A model generated the notes under the pieces. That model was not told the DNA's origin, did not search any database, and saw only the letters and a list, made by a program, of their open reading frames with translations. This document shows, piece after piece, positions 1-6,388 of a DNA stretch of 7,940 nt. The stretch covers positions 1 through 7,940 of the forward strand of contig JAADHT010000148.1 in NCBI GenBank assembly GCA_013151705.1, written 5' to 3'. Numbering within the stretch: the first letter of the stretch is position 1; every line of letters starts with the position of its first letter. This DNA comes from Kiritimatiellota bacterium. GTDB taxonomy: Bacteria; Verrucomicrobiota; Lentisphaeria; Victivallales; JAADHT01. The translations under genes and the position numbers were made by a program.

Positions 1-314
1 CGAAGTTGTGATACATTGATTCCCGCGTTTACGAGTATCTTTAATAATGGAATGCGAAATTTGCCGAGAACATGCGGAGAATGTCGCCCGGGAAAGTGCG
101 ACACACCAACGCGGCGAGCCACAACCAGTAGGACGGCCTTTTTAGGCCGCCATTCCTACGAGTCGGAATCCCCGCATAATTAGACCCTGCTCGAAAAGGT
201 CTCGCAGCCATGCTGACGCGGTCGAACGCCGACTTCGAGCTTTTTCATTGGATTGGAGAATCCACTCCGCATCCCAGCCGGAGCAATCAGCGACGAACAC
301 AAAAGGTATTTGAT
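1..314. other. Non-coding leader upstream of rnfC
   Basis: I see no convincing gene here. A weak sigma-70-like pair exists, TTGATT at 16-21 and TTTAAT at 40-45 with an 18-bp spacer, which would give a leader of about 260 bases before rnfC. A 32-aa reading frame from 47 resembles nothing I know. A strong palindrome at 128-159 is listed separately. The inverted pair AGACC (182-186) and GGTCT (199-203) is weak. No end of an upstream gene can be recognised, so what precedes rnfC is unknown. Confidence 0.5.
128..159. repeat. Palindromic hairpin in rnfC leader
   Basis: GTAGGA (128-133) pairs with TCCTAC (154-159). CGGCCT (134-139) pairs with AGGCCG (144-149) around a TTTT loop, and an unpaired CCAT (150-153) lies on the 3' side. 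No T-run follows, so it does not look like a factor-independent terminator in the + direction. The GTAGG start resembles the other dispersed hairpin repeat of this window (4491-4515), but the rest differs. It could be a palindromic intergenic repeat or a leader structure. Confidence 0.5.
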
Positions 315-1649
315 ATGTCACACGGAAAATTCGACCACATTATGTTCAAAGGCGGCGTACACCCCCCTGAAGGAAAAGAACTTTCAAACAAATGCGAAAT
401 AAAAGAAGCTCCTTTGCTCGACAAATACACCGTCATCCTTCAACAACATATCGGAGCCCCCCCCAAACCGATAGTGGTGAAGGGAGATGAAGTTAAAAAG
501 GGGCAGTTGCTGGCCGAATCCGGAGGTTTCGTTTCGGCTCCGATTCATTCCCCCACAAGCGGCACCGTGTCGGCTATGACCGAAATCCCGGGACCGATGG
601 GCGCTAAAATGGCGGCGATTGAAATCACAGCCGATGGTAAAGACGATTTCGAGTCCCCCTTCCCGCCCATCGAAGATTGGAAAGCGATAGATCCTGACGA
701 ACTTAAAAAGCGCGTCGCCGAAGCGGGAATAGTCGGAATGGGCGGGGCGGCTTTTCCAACGGCCGTGAAATTGTCGCCACCGGCGGACAAAAAAATAGAC
801 TGTCTCATAATCAACGCGGCGGAATGCGAACCTTTTCTGACCGCCGACCACAGAACCATGCTTGAAAGAACGGACGCCGTCCTGGAGGGAACCGCGATTC
901 TCGCGAAAATCCTGGGAGTGGACAAAATAGTGGTTGGCGTCGAGGGAAACAAACCGGATGCCATTGAAACAATGTCGGCCAAAGCCGGACAATACGACAT
1001 CAAAGTGCTGGAGATGCGCGTGAGATATCCACAGGGAGCCGAAAAACAGTTGATCTACGCCGTGTCCGGAAGAAAAGTTCCCACTGGTGGCTTGCCGATG
1101 GATGTTGGATGCGTGGTGCAAAACGTGGGAACGGCGGTAGCCGTCCAAGAAGCGGTCGTCGAAGGCAAACCGCTTTTCGAGCGAGTCACGACCGTCACAG
1201 GCGAGCCGGTCGTCAATCCCGGAAACTGGAAGTTCAGAATAGGCACGCCGTTGTCAAAGGTTTTGGAACTGGCCGGCGGGATAAAACATCAACCCGGCAA
1301 AGTCATTTTGGGCGGACCGATGATGGGATTCGCCCAGAAGAATCTGGATGTCACGATCATGAAAAACGCCTCCGGAGTATTGCTGCTCTCGAAAGAAGAG
1401 ATAACGCAATTCGAATCCGATCCCTGCATCCGATGCGGCAAATGCGTCGACGCATGTCCGATGAATCTGCTTCCCGGCACCTTGAGCGCCGCCGCTGAAA
1501 ACGAGAGATTCGACATCGCCGAGGATTACAGAGTGATGGACTGCATCGAATGCGGATCCTGCTCGTACGTCTGTCCGGCACATCGACCGCTCGTGCAGCA
1601 TTTCAAACGATCAAAAGCCGAAATAACGGCAAAGCGCCGCAAACAATAG
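315..1649 (+). CDS. rnfC: Rnf electron transport complex subunit RnfC
   Basis: RnfC is the peripheral, cytoplasm-facing iron-sulfur subunit of the membrane Rnf complex. The complex couples electron flow between ferredoxin and NAD to Na+ or H+ transport; RnfC carries the NADH-side site. The protein is 444 aa. The N-terminus FKGGVHPPEGKEL (11-23) is the family start. The glycine-rich GMGGAAFPT (141-149) and INAAECEPFLTADHR (166-180) mark the nucleotide-binding domain. Two 4Fe-4S motifs follow: C371, C374, C377, C381 and C410, C413, C416, C420. The C-terminus ends soon after, without the long Ala/Lys repeat tail of gamma-proteobacterial RnfC. I chose ATG 315 because the family alignment begins there and AAAAGG (301-306) lies 8 bases upstream. 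The in-frame ATG at 210 would add 35 unconserved residues. Oddly, no rnfD, G, E, A or B gene adjoins it: upstream is non-coding and downstream is an ABC ATPase. Confidence 0.95.
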   Translation: MSHGKFDHIMFKGGVHPPEGKELSNKCEIKEAPLLDKYTVILQQHIGAPPKPIVVKGDEVKKGQLLAESGGFVSAPIHSPTSGTVSAMTEIPGPMGAKMAAIEITADGKDDFESPFPPIEDWKAIDPDELKKRVAEAGIVGMGGAAFPTAVKLSPPADKKIDCLIINAAECEPFLTADHRTMLERTDAVLEGTAILAKILGVDKIVVGVEGNKPDAIETMSAKAGQYDIKVLEMRVRYPQGAEKQLIYAVSGRKVPTGGLPMDVGCVVQNVGTAVAVQEAVVEGKPLFERVTTVTGEPVVNPGNWKFRIGTPLSKVLELAGGIKHQPGKVILGGPMMGFAQKNLDVTIMKNASGVLLLSKEEITQFESDPCIRCGKCVDACPMNLLPGTLSAAAENERFDIAEDYRVMDCIECGSCSYVCPAHRPLVQHFKRSKAEITAKRRKQ

Positions 1650-1677
1650 CGTTGGAAATCGATTATATGAAATGCGG

Positions 1678-1709
1678 AATTTCGTGGCTTCAAACGCGAA
1701 ATTTTGATT
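1678..1709 (+). terminator. Weak candidate terminator after rnfC
   Basis: AATTTCG (1678-1684) and CGAAATT (1697-1703) form a 7-bp inverted repeat with a 12-base loop, followed by a T-rich but interrupted tail. It lies 29 bases past the rnfC stop. The stem is AT-rich and the U-tract imperfect, so termination is only possible. The rest of 1650-1826 holds nothing I recognise. Confidence 0.25.
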
Positions 1710-1826
1710 CTATTTTCGACAACGGAACAGTCGAATTCGAAACTTCTCCTGATTCAACTTCGCCTCAATGGACGTTGTCGGCGACCGGCGATTTCCAGGA
1801 GTCTCCATTTTTTTCCAATATGCGTC

Positions 1827-1854
1827 TTGCCCTTTGGAAAATATATGCTATACT
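1827..1854 (+). promoter_or_regulatory. Extended -10 promoter for the ABC ATPase gene
   Basis: TATACT at 1849-1854 matches the -10 consensus in 5 of 6 positions and is preceded by TGC, giving an extended -10 (TGn). TTGCCC at 1827-1832 is a fair -35 (4 of 6) with a 16-bp spacer. Transcription would start near 1861, leaving a leader of about 85 bases before the ATG at 1946. A second TATAAA at 1907-1912 lies close to the gene but lacks a convincing -35. Confidence 0.5.
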
Positions 1855-1888
1855 CCAAATTCGACATGATTACGGGCGCTCGTCAGAG

Positions 1889-1904
1889 CGGAAAAAGTTT
1901 TCCG
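1889..1904. promoter_or_regulatory. Short palindrome in ABC gene leader
   Basis: CGGAAAAAGTTTTCCG is a near-perfect 16-base palindrome with 7 paired positions, inside the predicted leader and just before a TATAAA box. It could be an operator half-site pair or a small RNA hairpin. Nothing in the sequence identifies a regulator. Confidence 0.3.
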
Positions 1905-1945
1905 GTATAAATAGATATATACTCAAATCATCATAGGAGAAGATT

Positions 1946-3046
1946 ATGGCTGAGGTGGTCCTTAAAAGCGTGACGAAAATCTATCCTGGGAACGTGAAAG
2001 CCGTGGACAGCATCGATCTGCATATAAAAGACCGCGAGTTCTGCGTGCTTGTCGGTCCTTCCGGATGCGGAAAATCAACAACTTTGCGAATGATCGCCGG
2101 CTTGGAGGAGATAAGCAGCGGCACGGTGTCAATCGGCACCAGAATCGTCAACGACGTTCCTCCCAAAGACAGAGACATCGCGATGGTGTTTCAGAATTAC
2201 GCTCTCTATCCTCACATGACCGTGTATGACAACATGGCTTTTGGACTTAAACTGCGCAAATTCAAAAAATCCGACATTGACGCCCGCGTCCAGGACGCCG
2301 CGGAAATTCTCGGCATACAAGAATTCCTCGCCAGACGCCCCAAAGCCCTTTCCGGTGGTCAGCGTCAGCGCGTAGCTGTCGGGCGTGCGATCGTCAGAAA
2401 GCCGGAAGCTTTTCTTTTCGACGAGCCTTTGAGCAACCTTGACGCTAAAATGCGCGTTCAAATGCGCGCCGAGATCAGCAAACTGCATACCCGCTTGGAA
2501 ACCACGATGATCTATGTGACGCACGACCAGGTCGAAGCGATGACAATGGCGGACAGGATCGTGATTATGAAAGACGGCGTCATTCAACAATGTGATGATC
2601 CACTGACCGTTTACGACAAGCCGGCCAACATATTCGTCGCCGGATTTATCGGCACGCCTCCGATGAACTGTTTCCACGGAACTCTGCTCAAAACGGAGGA
2701 GTTGTTGGTTTTCAAGAACGACAACGTCTCCGTCCCTTTGCTTGATGACTGGAAAGAGCGGTTGGAACCATTCATCGACAAATCGATCGTATTCGGTATC
2801 AGACCGGAGGATCTTGGATCCGAGGAAGCCGAACGCAACGAGACTTCCCCCAAGATAGCGGCCAAAGTGGAGGTTGTGGAGCCGATGGGGTCTGAAACGT
2901 ATCTCTACTTGGCTATCGGCGACAACTCTTTCATAGCGAGAATTGACTCGCATCGCAAAGTCCATGTCGGAGACGAGATACAATTGGCCATAGCTATGGC
3001 GAAAGCGCACATTTTCGATGTTGAATCGGAGAATTTGCTAGTTTGA
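1946..3046 (+). CDS. Sugar ABC transporter ATP-binding protein (MalK/UgpC/MsmK type)
   Basis: This 366-aa protein is the ATP-hydrolysing subunit of a carbohydrate-uptake (CUT1-type) ABC importer and works on the cytoplasmic side of a permease pair. Visible motifs are Walker A GPSGCGKST (37-45), the Q-loop with Q83, the signature LSGGQ (135-139), Walker B FLFDE (156-160), the D-loop SNLD (163-166) and the switch histidine H193 in YVTHDQVEAMT. The C-terminal part from about 235 is the TOBE/OB-type regulatory domain, including FGIRPEDL, typical of MalK, UgpC and MsmK. AGGAGA (1935-1940) sits 5 bases before the ATG. No permease or solute-binding gene adjoins it, so it may be a shared ATPase energising several sugar importers, as MsmK does in streptococci. 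The substrate cannot be told from sequence. It has its own promoter region and is followed by the FMN riboswitch, so it is probably not part of the rib operon. Confidence 0.93.
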   Translation: MAEVVLKSVTKIYPGNVKAVDSIDLHIKDREFCVLVGPSGCGKSTTLRMIAGLEEISSGTVSIGTRIVNDVPPKDRDIAMVFQNYALYPHMTVYDNMAFGLKLRKFKKSDIDARVQDAAEILGIQEFLARRPKALSGGQRQRVAVGRAIVRKPEAFLFDEPLSNLDAKMRVQMRAEISKLHTRLETTMIYVTHDQVEAMTMADRIVIMKDGVIQQCDDPLTVYDKPANIFVAGFIGTPPMNCFHGTLLKTEELLVFKNDNVSVPLLDDWKERLEPFIDKSIVFGIRPEDLGSEEAERNETSPKIAAKVEVVEPMGSETYLYLAIGDNSFIARIDSHRKVHVGDEIQLAIAMAKAHIFDVESENLLV

Positions 3047-3061
3047 TTTTCACATATTGCT

Positions 3062-3197
3062 ACTCTTCGGGGCTAGGTGAGTCGCCTTCCGGGGCGATGA
3101 TTCCTGACCGGCGGTAAAGTCCGCGAGTTTCCGTCAAGGCGGAAATCGACATGGTGCGACTCCATGACCGACAGTAAAGTCTGGATGAAAGAAGAGT
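3062..3197 (+). promoter_or_regulatory. FMN riboswitch (RFN element)
   Basis: This leader RNA binds flavin mononucleotide and lowers expression of the riboflavin genes behind it. The closing stem P1 is ACTCTTC (3062-3068) with GAAGAGT (3191-3197). Conserved blocks are all present: GGGGCTAGGTGA near 3069, TGACCGGCGGTAAAGTCCGC (3105-3124), and the second-half TGACCGACAGTAAAGTCTGG (3165-3184) followed by ATGAAAGAAGAG. Arm stems include TTTCCG with CGGAAA (about 3128-3145) and CATGG with CCATG (3150-3166). A separate hairpin follows at 3199-3229, and a terminator at 3235-3268. No strong promoter is visible between the ABC gene stop and P1. Confidence 0.97.
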
Positions 3198-3234
3198 GGC
3201 GGCGATAGCCTTGTTTAGCTATGCGTCGCATGAC

Positions 3235-3268
3235 AGCCCCGAGAGCGCATGCTCGAGGGGCTTTTTTA
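3235..3268 (+). terminator. Riboswitch expression-platform terminator
   Basis: AGCCCC (3235-3240) pairs with GGGGCT (3257-3262), with further pairing inside (AGC with GCT around GCAT), followed by six T (3262-3267). It lies 16 bases before the ribBA start codon. This is the classic arrangement for FMN-dependent premature termination. The hairpin at 3199-3229 (GCGGCGATAGC with GCTATgCGTCGC) between aptamer and terminator does not overlap the terminator stem, so the antiterminator partner is not obvious by eye. Confidence 0.85.
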
Positions 3269-3283
3269 TTTGGATGCTATTTT

Positions 3284-4480
3284 ATGAAGACTGAATTCGA
3301 CAAGATGGAAGAGGTGCTGAAGGCCTTCAAAAAAGGCGAACTGGTGATTTTGACCGACGATGAGAACAGGGAGAACGAAGGAGATTTGATCGTCGCGGCG
3401 TCGAAAGCGACCCCTGAAACTATTAATTTCATGGCGACCCATGGAAGGGGATTGATCTGCGCGCCCATCACCGAAAAACGGGCGACGGAGCTCTCCCTTG
3501 GAAAAATGGCGGCCAGCGACGATCCATTTAAAACAGCCTTCACGATCAGTGTCGACGCCAAAGACGGCACGACGACCGGAATATCGGCTTACGACCGGGC
3601 GAACACCATAGCCGCTTTGATCGATCCCCAAAGCACGCGCGACAGTTTTGTGGCGCCGGGGCATGTGTTTCCCCTCATCGCCCGCGGAGGCGGAGTCCTT
3701 CGGCGCGCCGGACACACTGAAGCCGCCGTGGATCTCGCGATTCTCGCGGGTCTGTATCCAGCCGGCGTGATCTGCGAGGTGATGAATGACGACGGCACGA
3801 TGGCAAGGCTGCCGGATCTGGACAAGTTCAGGAAAAAACATGGGTTGAAATGGTGCTCCGTGGCCGAATTGATAGCGTACAGACGCAAAAACGAAAAACT
3901 GGTCAGGCGCGAGCAGACTGTGGACATGCCCACCGATTTCGGCGTGTTCAAATTAAGTCTTTACACTTCTGCGTTGGATGGAATGGAGCATTTGGCGTTG
4001 GCGCGAGGCGATGTGGCGGGAAAATCCGACGTGTTGACGCGCATGCACAGTGAGTGTCTCACTGGAGATGTTTTCGCGTCGCGGAGATGTGATTGCGGAA
4101 ACCAGTTGCATGAGGCTTTGCGGAGGATTTCCGAAGAAGGGCGCGGCATCTTGGTTTACATGCGTCAGGAAGGAAGAGGGATCGGGTTGAAAAACAAGTT
4201 GCACGCCTATAAATTGCAGGAGGAGGGATGCGACACAGTCGAGGCGAACGAGAAACTCGGTTTTCCGGCTGACTTGAGGGATTACGGAATCGGAGCGCAG
4301 ATACTCGTCGATTTGGGTGTCGAAAGCGTGAGATTGCTGACGAACAATCCCAGAAAAGTGGTGGGGTTGGAGGGATATGGGCTTAAGATAAGTGAGCGCG
4401 TTCCGCTGATAATTCCACCGCATGATTTGAACAAAAGATATCTGGAGACGAAAAAAGAGAAATTGGGACATGAGCTGTAA
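3284..4480 (+). CDS. ribBA: Bifunctional DHBP synthase / GTP cyclohydrolase II
   Basis: RibBA catalyses both entry steps of riboflavin synthesis in the cytoplasm. The RibB half makes 3,4-dihydroxy-2-butanone 4-phosphate from ribulose 5-phosphate, and the RibA half opens GTP. The protein is 398 aa, the usual length. RibB spans about 1-202 with the acidic DDENRENEGDL (25-35), the GHVFPL loop (126-131) and RAGHTEAAVD (141-150). RibA spans about 208-398 with zinc cysteines C258, C269 and C271, QEGRGIGLKNK (295-305), DLRDYGIGAQ (330-339) and TNNPRK (353-358). Both active sites look intact. I chose ATG 3284 because the RibB family begins here; the in-frame extension to 3221 would run through the riboswitch terminator. 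The ribosome site is weak (GGA, 3272-3274). The gene is under the FMN riboswitch and heads a ribBA-ribH-nusB unit. Confidence 0.97.
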   Translation: MKTEFDKMEEVLKAFKKGELVILTDDENRENEGDLIVAASKATPETINFMATHGRGLICAPITEKRATELSLGKMAASDDPFKTAFTISVDAKDGTTTGISAYDRANTIAALIDPQSTRDSFVAPGHVFPLIARGGGVLRRAGHTEAAVDLAILAGLYPAGVICEVMNDDGTMARLPDLDKFRKKHGLKWCSVAELIAYRRKNEKLVRREQTVDMPTDFGVFKLSLYTSALDGMEHLALARGDVAGKSDVLTRMHSECLTGDVFASRRCDCGNQLHEALRRISEEGRGILVYMRQEGRGIGLKNKLHAYKLQEEGCDTVEANEKLGFPADLRDYGIGAQILVDLGVESVRLLTNNPRKVVGLEGYGLKISERVPLIIPPHDLNKRYLETKKEKLGHEL

Positions 4481-4490
4481 TCCATGATTG

Positions 4491-4515
4491 GTAGGGCGGA
4501 GCGTCCCCGCCCGCC
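4491..4515 (-). repeat. Dispersed hairpin repeat, inverted copy
   Basis: Read on the - strand, this matches the core of the direct repeats at 6143 and 6357 (GGCGGGCG, one changed base, GGACGCTCCGCC, then CTAC). On the + strand it folds as GGCGG (4495-4499), bulged A, GCG, loop TCCC, CGC, CCGCC (4511-4515). It begins 11 bases after the ribBA stop. No T-run follows, so it need not stop transcription into ribH, but it could act as an mRNA stabiliser or attenuator. The remainder of the 136-base gap holds a short inverted pair (GACGA with TCGTC near 4530-4548) and the ribH ribosome site. Confidence 0.7.
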
Positions 4516-4616
4516 CCGGTGATGTAGAGACGATCCTTATGTGGTCGTCCTAATGGATAGAAAAAAATTGGGATTCCCATGCGGACGTCAAATCAGACAA
4601 TAAGGAGGATTGACGA

Positions 4617-5093
4617 ATGAAAAAAATAGTGGAGAATGTTTTTGAGGGCGATCTGCAGTCGAAGGGGCTGCGTTTCGCGATCGTTTGCGCCAGATTCAAC
4701 GAATTTTTTGTAAGCAAACTGCTCGACGGAGCCGTCGACGCCATCGTGCGGCATGGCGGGAAAGCCGATGCCGTGGACGTGGCTTGGGTGCCCGGGTCTT
4801 ACGAGATCCCGCTGGCCGCCGCGAAACTCGCGAAATCCGCGAAATACGACGCGATAATCGCGCTGGGCGTGGTTATCCAGGGCGCGACTCCGCACGCGTC
4901 TTTAATAACCGCTGAAGTGAACAAGTGCCTAGCTCAAATATCGCTTGACAACGAATTGCCCGTGATAAACGGAGTGTTGGCTACAACGAATATCGAACAG
5001 GCGATAGAACGCAGCGGCACGAAAGCCGGGAACCGCGGGGGCTCCGCCGCCGCCACAGCGATCGAGATGGTTAATTTGATCAAAAATCTCTAA
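4617..5093 (+). CDS. ribH: 6,7-dimethyl-8-ribityllumazine synthase
   Basis: RibH condenses the butanone phosphate made by RibB with the ribitylamino-pyrimidine derived from the RibA branch to give lumazine, the direct precursor of riboflavin. The family forms pentamers or 60-mer capsids in the cytoplasm. The 158-aa length is normal. Visible landmarks are ARFNEFF (25-31), PGSYEIPLAA (59-68), GATPH with the catalytic-type H93, R132 in IERSGTKAG, and K136. Some positions differ from the Bacillus and E. coli pattern: VIQG (86-89) instead of VIRG, H-A-S-L after the threonine loop instead of H-(F/Y)-(D/E)-Y, and PVING (115-119) where PVIFG is usual. A perfect AAGGAGG (4602-4608) lies 8 bases before the ATG. 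The gene is followed 18 bases later by nusB, a common pairing. Confidence 0.95.
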   Translation: MKKIVENVFEGDLQSKGLRFAIVCARFNEFFVSKLLDGAVDAIVRHGGKADAVDVAWVPGSYEIPLAAAKLAKSAKYDAIIALGVVIQGATPHASLITAEVNKCLAQISLDNELPVINGVLATTNIEQAIERSGTKAGNRGGSAAATAIEMVNLIKNL

Positions 5094-5111
5094 CAGGGGC
5101 GGTTATTCGAA

Positions 5112-5570
5112 ATGGAACGACGAAAACATCCTCATTTCAGGGCGCTTGGACGCGAATTCGCCATGCAGTTCCTCTTTCAATTCGACGTCAATCAGGAGGA
5201 TTTCGATCCGACGACCCTCGTCCGTTTTTTCAATCAATTGGACGAATCCGAAACGTTCGAAAACAACCGCGAGTTCCGCAGGGCGAAAAAATACGCGCGT
5301 CTGCTCGCGGAGGGTATCGTCGAAAAAATCGATGTTGTCGATGAAAAAATACTACCCCTCCTCTCGAAAGGCTGGAAATGGGAGCGTATCTCTCCGGTCG
5401 ATAAAAGCATTTTGCGGCTGACGACCTACGAGCTGTTTTTCGTTGACAGCGTTCCACCCGTCGTGGCGATCAACGAAGCCTTGGAATTGACCAAAATTTT
5501 CGCCGCTCCCGAATCGAAAGCCTTCATAAACGCCATACTCGACAGCATAAAAAACTCCGTGGGGAAATAA
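5112..5570 (+). CDS. nusB: Transcription antitermination factor NusB
   Basis: NusB binds boxA RNA with NusE (ribosomal protein S10) and helps RNA polymerase read through rRNA operons. The 152-aa all-helical protein has the family landmarks: the N-terminal RALGREFAMQFLFQFD (10-25), where R10 and the following helix belong to the RNA/S10-binding end, then WERISPVDKSILRLTTYEL (90-108) and AINEALELTKIF (119-130) with the closing FINAILD (138-144). The start at 5112 fits the family. The ribosome site is poor: only GGGGCGG about 10 bases upstream, so translation may depend on ribH. It is the last intact gene of the FMN-controlled unit, an arrangement (ribH-nusB) seen in many bacteria. Confidence 0.94.
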   Translation: MERRKHPHFRALGREFAMQFLFQFDVNQEDFDPTTLVRFFNQLDESETFENNREFRRAKKYARLLAEGIVEKIDVVDEKILPLLSKGWKWERISPVDKSILRLTTYELFFVDSVPPVVAINEALELTKIFAAPESKAFINAILDSIKNSVGK

Positions 5571-5574
5571 TTAT

Positions 5575-6010
5575 GTGGCGATCGGAAATTGGACTCCGCA
5601 AGCTATGGGGTCGGAGTTTGTGGCGACCGATATACTCGACGCGGTCGAGTACGCGAAAAACAACGTACGCGAAAGCCGCGGAGGAATGCCGCAAACGCTC
5701 GGCCATAACGTATCTGCCGAATGCCAAAGACGTTTCCGTGGACATTACCACAGGGATTCACGACGGACACATCAGGAGCGTGTCGGTGAGCCACACCATT
5801 GAAGGTTTCAACGCCGTCGCTGATCAGGAAAATCGTTTGACGAACGATGAGATTGAATTTTTCGTTGTGAACGAGGCTGTTCCGGAGCATCTGATCGATC
5901 CGGAACTGTCCGATTCATTATACGGAGAGAACACTCCTCTTTTCCGCAGGATTTCCGGCAATGCGAGGTTGACCATATTCGAGGGTGGGCACGATTTTTT
6001 GCCGGAATAA
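5575..6010 (+). pseudogene. Decayed prolyl-oligopeptidase-type alpha/beta hydrolase remnant
   Basis: Two frames together spell the C-terminal half of an S9-like alpha/beta hydrolase. The first, from GTG 5575, gives NWTPQAMGSEFVATDILDAV and EYAKNNV, which in the family leads into the GxSxG nucleophile segment. That segment is absent. The text resumes one frame over, from about 5666, as YAKAAEECRKRSAITYLPNA, then GIHDGH with the acid residue (GAC 5762-5764), LFRRISGNARLTIFEGGHD with the catalytic-type histidine (CAC 5990-5992), and a stop at 6008. The N-terminal half is also missing, since nusB ends 4 bases before. The frame change coincides with the direct repeat GTACGCGAAA at 5649-5658 and 5665-5674. 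Without the serine and with two frames it cannot encode an active enzyme. A short translated piece from 5573 is possible but has no clear ribosome site. Confidence 0.75.
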
Positions 6011-6085
6011 TCCTAGTCGCTTTCGCGTAGAACAAAGTGGGAGACGGCGGGAGGATGAACGTTAGCGTATCGGTCAGGGTTCGTC

Positions 6086-6113
6086 AGTGGTTCAAAAAAG
6101 AATTCCAACCACT
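6086..6113. repeat. Inverted repeat AGTGGTT/AACCACT
   Basis: AGTGGTT (6086-6092) and AACCACT (6107-6113) are perfect 7-bp arms around a 14-base AT-rich loop. Text of this type (AACCACTAATGGACA) recurs, from memory, in intergenic DNA of PVC bacteria; that link is recollection and not shown here. Confidence 0.5.
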
Positions 6114-6142
6114 AATGGACATTCTTAGCAGGGCGGGCCGTT

Positions 6143-6174
6143 TCACGAAAATGGGCGGGCGAGGACGCTCCGCC
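6143..6174 (+). repeat. 32-bp dispersed repeat, copy A
   Basis: These 32 bases, beginning TCACGAAAATGGGCGG and ending GCTCCGCC, are identical to 6357-6388, and the match continues for four more bases with one change (ATAC against CTAC). The complement folds as GGCGG, bulged A, GCG, loop TCCT, CGC, CCGCC. The inverted copy at 4491-4515 shares the hairpin core. Confidence 0.85.
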
Positions 6175-6202
6175 ATACCTTTTCCCGTTCGAGTGTTGCA
6201 AA

Positions 6203-6240
6203 ACTTCGAACATCGAACGCTCAACATCGAACTTCGAACG
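6203..6240 (+). repeat. 14-bp tandem repeat, about 2.7 units
   Basis: The units are ACTTCGAACATCGA (6203-6216), ACGCTCAACATCGA (6217-6230) and the partial ACTTCGAACG (6231-6240). Units 1 and 3 agree fully over nine bases, and units 1 and 2 share the AACATCGA end. The 14-base period is not a codon multiple, which argues against coding. TTCGAA inside the unit is itself palindromic. Confidence 0.7.
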
Positions 6241-6340
6241 AAAGGAGGAAAAGTCAAACGCCACGCCACTGTGTTTGTTCCACGTCCACCTCACGTGAGA
6301 ATTGAACATTGAAAATTCTCCACCCCTCCGACTCACTGAT

Positions 6341-6360
6341 TCACCGGCTCACCGGCTCAC
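6341..6360 (+). repeat. 8-bp tandem repeat TCACCGGC
   Basis: Two full units of TCACCGGC (6341-6348 and 6349-6356) are followed by TCAC (6357-6360), which is also the first four bases of copy B of the 32-bp repeat. The two repeat types abut without a gap. Confidence 0.7.
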
Positions 6361-6388
6361 GAAAATGGGCGGGCGAGGACGCTCCGCC
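6357..6388 (+). repeat. 32-bp dispersed repeat, copy B
   Basis: Exact direct copy of 6143-6174, 214 bases downstream. Its 3' flank CCTAC matches the inverted copy at 4491 better than copy A does. The hairpin core is the same. Confidence 0.85.

Noticed and set aside
47..145. Small frame with a CxxC-like start (MECEICREHA)
   Set aside because: Only 32 codons, ends inside the palindrome at 128-159, no ribosome site.
210..314. N-terminal extension of rnfC from ATG 210
   Set aside because: The 35 extra residues resemble nothing in the RnfC family, while ATG 315 has a fitting ribosome site and the family N-terminus.
1667..1936. 89-codon frame between rnfC and the ABC gene
   Set aside because: It overlaps the predicted promoter and leader, has no good ribosome site, and its residues match no family.
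2129..3010. Long 293-codon frame on the - strand
   Set aside because: Fully antisense to the clear ABC ATPase; a shadow of its codon bias. The same holds for the - strand frame at 384-1148 opposite rnfC.
3221..3283. Upstream extension of ribBA
   Set aside because: It would translate through the riboswitch terminator and its residues are not RibB-like.
4495..4515. Intrinsic terminator after ribBA
   Set aside because: The hairpin is strong but has no T-run, and the same element occurs elsewhere as a dispersed repeat.
6037..6312. 91-codon frame in the spacer
   Set aside because: It runs through inverted and 14-bp tandem repeats; no family match and no ribosome site.
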